The notes beneath the pieces are model-generated. The model did not search any database. It was not told the origin of the DNA and worked only from the letters and a program-made list of their open reading frames with translations. Shown piece after piece: positions 24,200 through 32,369 of a stretch of 64,000 bases of DNA. This stretch comes from Thiodiazotropha sp040507035 (GTDB lineage: Bacteria; Pseudomonadota; Gammaproteobacteria; Chromatiales; Chromatiaceae). The first letter of the stretch is position 1. Every line of letters begins with the position of its first letter. The DNA is taken from the NCBI GenBank assembly GCA_040507035.1, contig JBEVVR010000015.1, positions 186,001-250,000 of the forward strand, in the 5' to 3' direction. Both the position numbers and the translations under genes were made by a program.

Positions 24200-24342
24200 T
24201 CCTTTTCTGAATTATTAGAATCTGTGGTTGTCACTCGAGAGTTTTGACCCATGCGGGAAAAAATATCAACCGCCAAGATTAGTTATATTATCATTTTCTG
24301 ATATACTGCGCCGCTTTTTGTCCCAGCCACGCGAGGTAATCC

Positions 24343-25899
24343 ATGTTTCAACTCACCTGCCCAGGGAATCAGTGTGTCAAAAACGACGTTCTCTCTGGCC
24401 TGACGGTTGCCTTGGCCCTGGTACCTGAAGCGGTCGCTTTCGCCTTTGTTGCCGGTGTCGCGCCACTGGTCGGTCTCTATGCCGCCTTCATGATGGGCAT
24501 CATCACCGCAATCATTGGTGGCCGGCCGGGTATGATATCCGGCGCTACCGGTGCCATGGCGGTAGTGATGGTGGCCCTGGTGGCAGAGCATGGCATCGAG
24601 TATCTCTTCGCCGCCGTGCTGCTGGCCGGGATCATCCAGATCAGCGCCGGCCTGCTGCGCCTGGGTAAGTTCATTCGTATGGTGCCCCACCCTGTGATGT
24701 TGGGATTCGTCAATGGCCTCGCCATTGTCATCTTCATCGCCCAATTGAAACAGTTTCAGGTGGCCGATGAAAACGGTGTCATGGTATGGCTCAGCGACAC
24801 GCCGCTGTGGATCATGCTGGGATTGGTTGCACTCACCATGACAATCATCCACTTCCTGCCCAAACTCACATCCGCTGTACCGGCGTCGTTGGTGGCGATT
24901 GTCACGGTGACCCTGTTGGTGATATTTCTGGATCTCGATACCCGCTCCGTACAAGATGTGTTGCGCGATCTATCGGGAGATCCCAGCGCCACCATCGCAG
25001 GCGGGCTGCCCAGCTTTCATCTACCCATGGTCCCCCTCACCCTTGAAACACTGCAGATCATCCTCCCCTATGCCTTTATCCTCGCCGGTGTCGGATTGAT
25101 CGAATCGCTACTGACCATGAGCCTGATCGATGAGTTGACCGAGTCCAGGGGTCGCGGCAACAAAGAGTGTATCGGACAGGGAGTTGGCAATACGGTGAAT
25201 GGTCTGTTTGGGGGTATGGGGGGCTGTGCCATGATCGGACAAAGTCTTATCAACATAAACTCGGGTGGTCGCGGCCGTCTTTCAGGGATTTCGGCGGCAC
25301 TGTTTCTGCTCGCCTTTATCCTCTTCGGTGCAAGCCTGATAGAGATGATCCCGGTTGCCGCACTGGTGGGTGTGATGTTCATCGTCGTGCTTGGCACCTT
25401 CGAATGGGCCAGCTTTCGTCTGCTTGGCCGCATCCCCCTGGCAGACACCTTCGTCGGCATCCTGGTGGCCGTCATCACCGTCCTGACCGACCTCGCGATC
25501 GCGGTCATTGTCGGGGTCATCGTCTCGGCCCTGGTGTTCGCCTGGGAGCATGCCAAGCAGATGCATGCTGATACGCACACCGACAAATACGGGATCAAAT
25601 ACTACACCCTTCGGGGCCCACTCTTCTTTGGTTCGGTACAGACCTTTGCCGATCTGTTCGATCCAAAAAATGATCCCCAGGAGGTGATCGTCGACTTCGC
25701 TGGCGCCCGTGTCTACGATCATTCTGGACTGGAGGCGATTGATAATTTGGCTGAACGCTATATGCGCAGGCAGAAGACGCTGCATATCCGCCATCTGAAT
25801 CAGGAGTGTCAAAACCTGCTGGTAAAAGCCGGCGATCTGGTGGAGGTCAACATGATGGAAGATCCCATCTATCGAGTAGCGGATGACCGAGTGGCGTGA
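24343..25899 (+). CDS. SulP family anion transporter with STAS domain
   Basis: A 518-residue inner-membrane transporter. The N-terminus KNDVLSGLTVALALVPEAVAFAFVAGV is the family hallmark, followed by about ten to twelve membrane helices and, after residue 410, a cytosolic STAS domain (VIVDFAGARVYDHSGLEAIDNLAERY). SulP members move sulfate, bicarbonate or other anions with sodium or proton. Sulfate or bicarbonate would fit a sulfur-oxidising autotroph, but substrate cannot be set by sequence. GAGGTAA precedes the ATG. Confidence 0.93.
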   Translation: MFQLTCPGNQCVKNDVLSGLTVALALVPEAVAFAFVAGVAPLVGLYAAFMMGIITAIIGGRPGMISGATGAMAVVMVALVAEHGIEYLFAAVLLAGIIQISAGLLRLGKFIRMVPHPVMLGFVNGLAIVIFIAQLKQFQVADENGVMVWLSDTPLWIMLGLVALTMTIIHFLPKLTSAVPASLVAIVTVTLLVIFLDLDTRSVQDVLRDLSGDPSATIAGGLPSFHLPMVPLTLETLQIILPYAFILAGVGLIESLLTMSLIDELTESRGRGNKECIGQGVGNTVNGLFGGMGGCAMIGQSLININSGGRGRLSGISAALFLLAFILFGASLIEMIPVAALVGVMFIVVLGTFEWASFRLLGRIPLADTFVGILVAVITVLTDLAIAVIVGVIVSALVFAWEHAKQMHADTHTDKYGIKYYTLRGPLFFGSVQTFADLFDPKNDPQEVIVDFAGARVYDHSGLEAIDNLAERYMRRQKTLHIRHLNQECQNLLVKAGDLVEVNMMEDPIYRVADDRVA

Positions 25900-26018
25900 A
25901 ATAACGCTGTAAACTTCAGTTACATCTTTCCCGGAATAACCTGGTAGGTGCTGCAATTTACCTCAATCAAGCATAGAATCGGCTGACACATCGCCATTGG
26001 ATATGAGGGATACAAGCA

Positions 26019-26609
26019 ATGACAACACTGATAGTAGTAGTGGTTATAATCCTGGCTGTCATCGGTTTCGGCGTTGGCATGTACAACAAGCTCATCGCCG
26101 GACGCAACCGCTACCAGAATGCATTTGCGCAAATCGATGTTCAGCTCACACGACGCCATGACCTGATCCCCAATCTGGTGGAGACAGCCAAGGGCTACAT
26201 GAAGCACGAGAAAGAGACCCTGGAGGCTGTGATCGAGGCACGTAACCGGGCAGTCAGCGGACTGCAGCAGGCGGCGAAAGATCCATCCAACCCCGAAACC
26301 ATGAAACAACTCGGTGAAGCCGAGCAGGGCCTCAGCGGCGCCCTCGGTCGCCTGTTTGCATTGGCGGAAGCCTATCCCGATCTCAAAGCCAATGAGAACA
26401 TGATGCAGCTATCGGAGGAGCTTGTCAGCACCGAAAACAAGGTCTCCTTTGCTCGCCAGGCCTTTAACGATGCGGTGATGCAGTACAACATCGACCGCGA
26501 GTCATTCCCCAGCAATCTGATCGCGGGCTGGTTCCGTTTTCAGGCCGCTCAACTGCTTGAGATCGAGGATGAGGTGAAACGTGAGGTACCCAAGGTATCC
26601 TTCAACTGA
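26019..26609 (+). CDS. lemA: LemA family protein
   Basis: A 196-residue protein with an N-terminal membrane helix (TLIVVVVIILAVIGFGVGMYN) and a long helical body with YQNAFAQIDVQLTRRHDLIPNLVETAKGYMKHEKETLE, the LemA hallmark. The exact function is unknown. LemA genes often pair with M48 peptidase genes, as here (50 bp apart), suggesting a shared envelope role. Confidence 0.95.
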   Translation: MTTLIVVVVIILAVIGFGVGMYNKLIAGRNRYQNAFAQIDVQLTRRHDLIPNLVETAKGYMKHEKETLEAVIEARNRAVSGLQQAAKDPSNPETMKQLGEAEQGLSGALGRLFALAEAYPDLKANENMMQLSEELVSTENKVSFARQAFNDAVMQYNIDRESFPSNLIAGWFRFQAAQLLEIEDEVKREVPKVSFN

Positions 26610-26658
26610 CCTGCGGCGCGACTCAGGAGTGCTGATCCCTTAGACCTACTCAAAGATC

Positions 26659-28590
26659 GTGAACTTCTTCGAGCATCAAGACGAAGCCAAGCGCAACACC
26701 CGTCGTCTGGTGTTGCTTTTTCTACTTGCCGTTATCGTTATCATCATCGCCGTCGATGCTGCATTGATGTTGCTGTTCAGCACTGCAATGGATCAATCGA
26801 TGGTGGATACGGCCAGCAGTCTGGGTGGGTTTCTCACCAATAACAGCACGATCCTGCTCTTCGGAACGGGGGGCACCGGTGCGGTAATCGGTTTTGCCAG
26901 TCTCTATCGAAGCGCCAGCCTCAGGGATGGAGGTGGTGCGGTGGCGCGTCAAATGGGCGGGGTGCCGGTTGAAGCCGATCCGAAGGATCCGCTGCGCCAG
27001 CGTCTGCGTAATGTGGTGGAAGAGATCGCCATCGCCTCCGGCGTGCCGGTGCCTGAAATCTATATCATGGAACAGGAGTCGGGGATCAATGCCTTTGCCG
27101 CCGGCTACTCACCCAGCGATGCCGCGGTGGCGGTTACCCGCGGAACCCTGGAGAACCTCAACCGGGAAGAGCTGCAGGGTGTCATCGCCCATGAGTTCAG
27201 CCATATCTTCAACGGCGATATGCGTCTCAACATCCGCCTCATTGGCGCCCTGTTCGGTATTATGGTGCTGGCCATTGCCGGACGGCGTATACTCTCCAGC
27301 GTTCGATTCTCTTCAGGATCGAGAAAAAACAACGGTGGTGCGATCATACTTTTCGCCGCCGCCCTTACCGCCATCGGTTACATCGGCCTCTTCTTCGCAC
27401 GCTGGATCAAGGCCGCCGTCTCCCGCCAGCGGGAGTATCTCGCCGATGCCTCTGCGGTACAGTTCACCCGCAATCCCCAAGGCATTTCCGGTGCCTTGAA
27501 AAAGATCGCGATACACTCCCAGGGTGCGACCTTGACGAGGGATAGTGAGGAGATCGCTCATATGTTGTTTGGCCAGGGTGCCAATGCCGCCCTTTTCGCC
27601 ACCCATCCGCCGATTGTCGAACGCATCCAACGCATCGAGCCGGGTTTTCGACAGGAGCAGCTGGCAGATATCGCTAAACGCATGCAGCGACAGATGCATA
27701 GGCAGGTAGAAAAGGAAGAGGCGGCGGCAGCGGCATCCACCACACGCACCCCCTTTGATCCTCGCACTATCATCGAGAATATCGGCAAGCCCGATTGGGA
27801 ACGCATCGTCGCTGCGGCGGTACTGGCTGCCAGCCTGCCTTCCAGTCTGCTCTCCGCCGCCCGCTCCACGGAGTGGGCGCCGGAGCTGTTGCTCACTGTC
27901 CTCCTCGACAAGGATGATGCGATCCGCGAGCAACAGCTGCTCACCATCGCCAAAAACCTCGGCGCGGAGAGCGAGGCCCAGGTAAGCCACCTGGCGAAAT
28001 CAGCGCTGCCTATCGAGCCCGAGCAGCGCCTTCCCCTGTTGGAAATAGCCTTTCCGGCCCTGAAGCGTCGACCTATTGAGTTTATCCAGCGCATGCTCGA
28101 GACCGTCAACGAGATCGTCCGTCTCGACGGCAAGATCGAGGTTTTCGAGTTTCTCCTCGCCAAGGTTATCAGCCTCCATCTTAACGATGCGATCCATCCC
28201 GCCCAAAGCCGAAGCGGAGGCAATGCCACCCTGCAGGCCCTGGCGCAATCCGTCAGGGATGTGATTACGATCCTCTCGCAGCACGGCCATAAAGATCAGG
28301 AGTTGGTGCAGCACAGCTATCAGAATGGGCTCAAGCGAGCAGGCATCGAAATGCTGCCATTGACGCTACACGACGACTGGGTAGGCACACTGGAGCAGGC
28401 GTTGAACCGGCTGGACAAACTCAGAAACAAGGAGAAAGAGCGTCTGATCATGGCGCTGATGGACACCATCCTCACCGACAACCGTGCCACGGTTGAAGAG
28501 TTGGAACTGCTGAGAGCCATCGGGTCGGCGCTGCACATTCCACTGCCTTTGCTGAGCAATCATTCGTTTCGCCCTGAAGGTGGCGAATAG
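26659..28590 (+). CDS. M48 family membrane metallopeptidase with long C-terminal domain
   Basis: A 643-residue membrane protease starting at GTG 26659. Two N-terminal membrane helices precede the M48 domain, which holds the zinc motif HEFSH (His178, Glu179, His182) and the downstream RQREYLADASAVQFT with the third ligand. Two more hydrophobic segments follow HEFSH, as in HtpX. After about residue 350 an extra 290-residue helical domain of unknown role extends the protein well past usual HtpX length. The lemA gene 50 bp upstream is probably cotranscribed. A strong hairpin follows the stop. Confidence 0.92.
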   Translation: MNFFEHQDEAKRNTRRLVLLFLLAVIVIIIAVDAALMLLFSTAMDQSMVDTASSLGGFLTNNSTILLFGTGGTGAVIGFASLYRSASLRDGGGAVARQMGGVPVEADPKDPLRQRLRNVVEEIAIASGVPVPEIYIMEQESGINAFAAGYSPSDAAVAVTRGTLENLNREELQGVIAHEFSHIFNGDMRLNIRLIGALFGIMVLAIAGRRILSSVRFSSGSRKNNGGAIILFAAALTAIGYIGLFFARWIKAAVSRQREYLADASAVQFTRNPQGISGALKKIAIHSQGATLTRDSEEIAHMLFGQGANAALFATHPPIVERIQRIEPGFRQEQLADIAKRMQRQMHRQVEKEEAAAAASTTRTPFDPRTIIENIGKPDWERIVAAAVLAASLPSSLLSAARSTEWAPELLLTVLLDKDDAIREQQLLTIAKNLGAESEAQVSHLAKSALPIEPEQRLPLLEIAFPALKRRPIEFIQRMLETVNEIVRLDGKIEVFEFLLAKVISLHLNDAIHPAQSRSGGNATLQALAQSVRDVITILSQHGHKDQELVQHSYQNGLKRAGIEMLPLTLHDDWVGTLEQALNRLDKLRNKEKERLIMALMDTILTDNRATVEELELLRAIGSALHIPLPLLSNHSFRPEGGE

Positions 28591-28605
28591 ACGCCCAAGG
28601 AACCT

Positions 28606-28638
28606 AAACCGTCAGCAGAAGGGTACAGCTGACGGTTT
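28606..28638 (+). terminator. Hairpin after the M48 peptidase gene
   Basis: AAACCGTCAGC and GCTGACGGTTT form a perfect 11-bp stem with an 11-nt loop, 16 bp after the stop. The stem itself ends in TTT but no longer T-run follows. It separates the peptidase operon from narX. Confidence 0.75.
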
Positions 28639-28693
28639 GGTCGCACACTGCTAACATCGAATATCATGAGCGACTAAATCCGAGTATCCGCCA

Positions 28694-30628
28694 TTGAAAA
28701 ACTCACTGCTACTTCGATTTGGAACCGTCATCACGATTCTATTCATCCTTGCCGTTTCCGGAATGATAAGTTCGATGATCATTGCGGAAACCAAGGAAGG
28801 CTACGCCGCTGCCATCAACCAGGCCGGTACCTTGCGTATGCAGTCCTATCGCATCGCAAACAGCCTGGTGCACCGCACCAAGTTTCATGATGAACTGGCC
28901 TCGACACGAACCAGGAATCTGGTAACAGAGTATAACCAGCGCCTTTTCAGCCATCGCATACATGACGTTCTCACCAAGGGACCCAATCCAGATGTCACTG
29001 AAAGCTATCGCCAGGTGGAGTCCCAATGGCAGCAGCTGATGCTCCCCAACCTCGAAGAGTATATGAGATTGAGCTCTGCCAATTCACTCACTGCAGAGGA
29101 GGGGCGGCAGCTCGATGTCAGCCAGAGCAACTACCTGGCATTGGTTGATAACTTCGTTGACCAAATTCATAGCTTTGTCGAGGCCCTGGAGATCGACGCC
29201 GAGAAAAAAAACCAGCAGCTCAGAATCATCCAGATCGTATTGCTGACCCTAACCTTTCTGGTTGCAATGGTGAGCCTCTACCTGACCAAGACCCGGGTAC
29301 TCAATCCCCTGCGCAATCTGCTTGCCTGTGCCAATGCGGCGCGTCATGGGGACTTCTCGGTTCGCAGCCGCTATCTCGGCGAAGATGAACTGGGACAACT
29401 GGGCCAGGCCTTCAACGTCATGGCAGAGGATCTTTCAATCATCTACACCGATCTTGAAGATCGGGTAAGGAAAAAGACCCATGACCTGGAGCAGAGTAAC
29501 CGCTCTCTGGAACTGCTCTACTCCGCGACCAAACGTTTGAGCGACTCCTCCTTAAGCAAGTCGGTGCTGATAGCAGTGATCAACGACATCAAGGCATTGC
29601 TAGGTGTCAGCAATGGCACCATCTGTCTCGGTCAACCCGGTGATGATCACGCCTATCGCTACGCGTCGACCCGGGAGCAGGATATCCTGGCCCAGGAGAA
29701 GATTGAGCATCAGTGCGCACGCTGTCTCGGCGACGGTAAATCCCACAGCTTCAAGGTTGCAGAACCCGAATCGAGGATCGAGCTGAATATCTTCTCGGTA
29801 CCGATAAGGGACAAGGACCGGCAGTATGGTGTGTTGTTGGTGGAGTTTCCACAAAGCACCCAACTTGAGGAGTGGCAGCAACGCCTGTTGGAAACAGTCG
29901 CCAGCCATATCGCTTTGGCGATCAACGTTGCCAAGCAGGTAACCCAGAGCCGCAAGCTCTCTTTGATGGAGGAACGCAGCGTGATTGCAAGGGAGTTGCA
30001 TGACTCCATAGCCCAATCCCTCTCCTACCTGAAGATACAGGTGGCCAAACTGGAGAAGTCGATAAACGAGGAGCGAGACAAAACAGATGTTCTGCTGGTA
30101 AGCAAGGATCTGCGCTCGGCACTCAATGGTGCCTATCGCCAGTTGCGTGAACTGCTGACCACTTTCAGACTCAAGGTGAGCGATGCCGAGCTTGGAAAAC
30201 TCCTCAGCGAGACCGTTGCGGAGTTTGAGAACAGATCCGGTATTCCCATCGATTTCATCAATCAAATCGGTAATTGCCAATTCACCCCCAATGCGGAGAT
30301 ACATATCATACAGATCATCCGCGAGGCGCTTTCGAATGTCATCCGTCATGCCAATGCGACCCGCGCCCGGGTATCCTTGGCGTGTGACCAGGCAGGCACG
30401 GTCAATATCAGCATCGAAGATGACGGCATCGGAATCAACGATGAAAGTGATATGATGCAACACTACGGCCTGCCGATCATGAAAGAGCGGGCCGAGTGGC
30501 TGGGAGGCATGTTGACGATCGAAGAACCGCAAGGCGGTGGTACCCGGATCAATCTCTATTTCAATATTACCGATGCCTCCGATACCGAATCCAAAAAATT
30601 GTTAATCGAGCAATTGAAACATGGTTGA
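28694..30628 (+). CDS. narX: Nitrate/nitrite sensor histidine kinase NarX
   Basis: A 644-residue membrane sensor kinase of the NarX/NarQ type. Two membrane helices (about 9-29 and 178-198) flank a periplasmic sensor whose AAAINQAGTLRMQSYRIA is the nitrate-binding P-box. HAMP, a GAF-like region with several Cys, and a HisKA_3 domain follow; phosphorylated His436 lies in VIARELHDSIAQSLSYLK. The ATPase domain ends with DDGIGI and GTRINL. The start is TTG 28694, since no ATG precedes the membrane helix. It overlaps narL by 8 bp and lies directly before the nap operon. Confidence 0.94.
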   Translation: MKNSLLLRFGTVITILFILAVSGMISSMIIAETKEGYAAAINQAGTLRMQSYRIANSLVHRTKFHDELASTRTRNLVTEYNQRLFSHRIHDVLTKGPNPDVTESYRQVESQWQQLMLPNLEEYMRLSSANSLTAEEGRQLDVSQSNYLALVDNFVDQIHSFVEALEIDAEKKNQQLRIIQIVLLTLTFLVAMVSLYLTKTRVLNPLRNLLACANAARHGDFSVRSRYLGEDELGQLGQAFNVMAEDLSIIYTDLEDRVRKKTHDLEQSNRSLELLYSATKRLSDSSLSKSVLIAVINDIKALLGVSNGTICLGQPGDDHAYRYASTREQDILAQEKIEHQCARCLGDGKSHSFKVAEPESRIELNIFSVPIRDKDRQYGVLLVEFPQSTQLEEWQQRLLETVASHIALAINVAKQVTQSRKLSLMEERSVIARELHDSIAQSLSYLKIQVAKLEKSINEERDKTDVLLVSKDLRSALNGAYRQLRELLTTFRLKVSDAELGKLLSETVAEFENRSGIPIDFINQIGNCQFTPNAEIHIIQIIREALSNVIRHANATRARVSLACDQAGTVNISIEDDGIGINDESDMMQHYGLPIMKERAEWLGGMLTIEEPQGGGTRINLYFNITDASDTESKKLLIEQLKHG

Positions 30629-31292
30629 GCAACAGAGATACACCGTACTTACCATCGACGATCACCCGCTCTTCAGAAAGGGGGTCTCCGATCTGATCGA
30701 TATGGATGAAACCTTGGAACTGGTAGGTGAGGCCGCCAACGGGCCGGATGGGCTGGTGCAGGCAAAACAGCTCAATCCCGATTTGATCCTGCTCGATATC
30801 AATATGAAAGGGATGAACGGACTCGAGACCCTGAAAGCGATCAGAAACGAGGAGATAGATTCCAGAATATTGATGCTTACCGTATCCGATAACGAAGAGG
30901 ATGTGCTGACTGCCCTGCGCGCGGGAGCAGACGGTTATCTGTTGAAGGATATGGAACCCGAGGATATTCTCAAATCGATCCGCATGGCGGTAAACGGCGC
31001 CCTGGTGATCAGTGACCATCTGACCCAGTTGCTGGCAAAAGCACTACGCGATGATGGCAAGTTGGAGGATCAAGAGCCACTCTCCTCGCTCACCGCCAGA
31101 GAGAGGGAGATTCTGCAGTGCATTGCCCGCGGCCAGAGTAACAAGCAGATTGCGAACGTCCTGAACATAACCGAAGGCACGGTAAAGGTACATGTCAAAC
31201 ACCTGCTCAAAAAACTCAACCTCCACTCCCGAACCGAAGCTGCGGTGTGGGCCTTGAACGAAGGCAAAGCCGCACTGCATAAAACCTCATAA
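30621..31292 (+). CDS. narL: Nitrate/nitrite response regulator NarL
   Basis: A 223-residue LuxR/FixJ-type response regulator. The receiver domain has acidic residues 13-14 and phosphoacceptor Asp59 in LILLDINMKG. The C-terminal helix-turn-helix starts LTAREREILQCIARGQSNKQIANVLNITEGTVKVHVKHLLKKL and matches the NarL/NarP subgroup. It overlaps narX by 8 bp. A 7-2-7 inverted repeat of the NarL/NarP type lies 86 bp after the gene, in front of napF, so nap is the probable target. Confidence 0.94.
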   Translation: MVEQQRYTVLTIDDHPLFRKGVSDLIDMDETLELVGEAANGPDGLVQAKQLNPDLILLDINMKGMNGLETLKAIRNEEIDSRILMLTVSDNEEDVLTALRAGADGYLLKDMEPEDILKSIRMAVNGALVISDHLTQLLAKALRDDGKLEDQEPLSSLTAREREILQCIARGQSNKQIANVLNITEGTVKVHVKHLLKKLNLHSRTEAAVWALNEGKAALHKTS

Positions 31293-31377
31293 ACCGGCTG
31301 GCGGGGGTAACTTGAAGCCGCCCCCAAGCAGCTAACTCATACCCAATAACAGCTACCCATATTGTAGTAACAAGTAA

Positions 31378-31393
31378 TACCAAATAATTGGTA
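31378..31393. promoter_or_regulatory. Candidate NarL/NarP 7-2-7 site upstream of nap
   Basis: TACCAAA-TA-ATTGGTA is two inverted heptamers with a 2-bp spacer, the arrangement used by NarL and NarP. The heptamers match TACYYMT at five and six of seven positions. A direct-orientation TACCCAT heptamer lies nearby at about 31354-31360. Confidence 0.65.
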
Positions 31394-31438
31394 ACATGTT
31401 GTTTGTATTATATATTTTTTGACTTTTTCTGCGCATCC

Positions 31439-31452
31439 TTGATCCGTATCAA
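31439..31452. promoter_or_regulatory. Perfect FNR box upstream of nap
   Basis: TTGATCCGTATCAA matches FNR consensus at all ten defined positions. It is 104 bp upstream of the napF start and 60 bp (centre to centre) from the NarL/NarP-like site, in keeping with joint control by oxygen and nitrate. Confidence 0.85.
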
Positions 31453-31556
31453 AGCGGACTCACACTACCGGTGAAACACTCCTCTTAGTTAGATAAGACT
31501 ATCGCTGACGCACCCGGTGCAAGCGGTCTTCCGGACACCTCGATCGAGGCGAAACT

Positions 31557-32099
31557 GTGCAGGCATCAATAGACAGAGTTCAGCTCCTCCGTGGCGACCT
31601 CAGCGGTCGGCGCCGAGATATACGTCCTCCCTGGGCGATCCTGGAAGAGAGTTTTGTCAATCTCTGCAATCGCTGCGGCGAATGCAGCAAGGTCTGTCCG
31701 ACCCAGATTATCAAAAGCGGATCCGGCGGTTATCCGGGTATCGATTTCAAACGGGGTCACTGTACATTTTGCGGCGATTGCGTCAGGAGTTGTGAAGCCA
31801 AAGCATTGGCCTTTGCTGAGGATCCAACCACTCTGCCCTGGTCTCTTCGCATCGACATCGAAACCTCGTGTCTCTCCCTCAATGGTGTTGTCTGCAGAAG
31901 CTGTGGCGACATTTGCGATCAGCGCGCAATTCGCTTCCAACTGCAGATGGGAGGCCGTTCACAAGCAGAAATCGACCCCTCTTTGTGCAGCGGTTGTGGC
32001 GCCTGTGTTGCGGTCTGTCCAAATCACTCCATAAGCGTCTCACACACTGTCAACGATTGCGCGGCATCAAGCCAACCCCGCGAGGAGATTACCTTTTAA
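31557..32099 (+). CDS. napF: Ferredoxin-type protein NapF
   Basis: A 180-residue cytoplasmic iron-sulfur protein that interacts with NapA during its maturation. Cys clusters are CNRCGECSKVCP, CTFCGDCVRSCE, CRSCGDICDQRAI and CSGCGACVAVCP, giving several [4Fe-4S] sites in the NapF pattern. The start is GTG 31557, with GAGGCGA just upstream. Its stop directly touches the napD ATG. First gene of napFDAGHBC. Confidence 0.93.
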   Translation: MQASIDRVQLLRGDLSGRRRDIRPPWAILEESFVNLCNRCGECSKVCPTQIIKSGSGGYPGIDFKRGHCTFCGDCVRSCEAKALAFAEDPTTLPWSLRIDIETSCLSLNGVVCRSCGDICDQRAIRFQLQMGGRSQAEIDPSLCSGCGACVAVCPNHSISVSHTVNDCAASSQPREEITF

Positions 32100-32369
32100 A
32101 TGAATATATGCAGCTTGATAGTCCACACCAAACCGACATTCGGCGCAGAAGTTTCACAGCGCCTGCAGATGTTCCAGGGAGTCGAAGTTCATGGAGGAGC
32201 CGAGGCAGACAAGTTGATTGTCACCATTGAGGATGAAGGTGAGTCTGTATCACCCGTGTCGGACACCATGAATGCCCTTCGCGACGTGGAAGGCGTCGTG
32301 AGCACTGTATTGGTTTATCACTATGGCGGTGAAGAGTCGATGGAGGAAATGAACCGTGAAATTAACTAG
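32100..32369 (+). CDS. napD: NapA maturation chaperone NapD
   Basis: NapD binds the twin-arginine signal peptide of NapA and holds export until the cofactor is in. The 89-residue protein has the family's small ferredoxin-like fold with SLIVHTKPTFGAEVSQRLQ at the start and VVSTVLVYHYGGEESME near the end. It begins with no gap after napF and overlaps napA by 14 bp. Confidence 0.92.
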   Translation: MNICSLIVHTKPTFGAEVSQRLQMFQGVEVHGGAEADKLIVTIEDEGESVSPVSDTMNALRDVEGVVSTVLVYHYGGEESMEEMNREIN

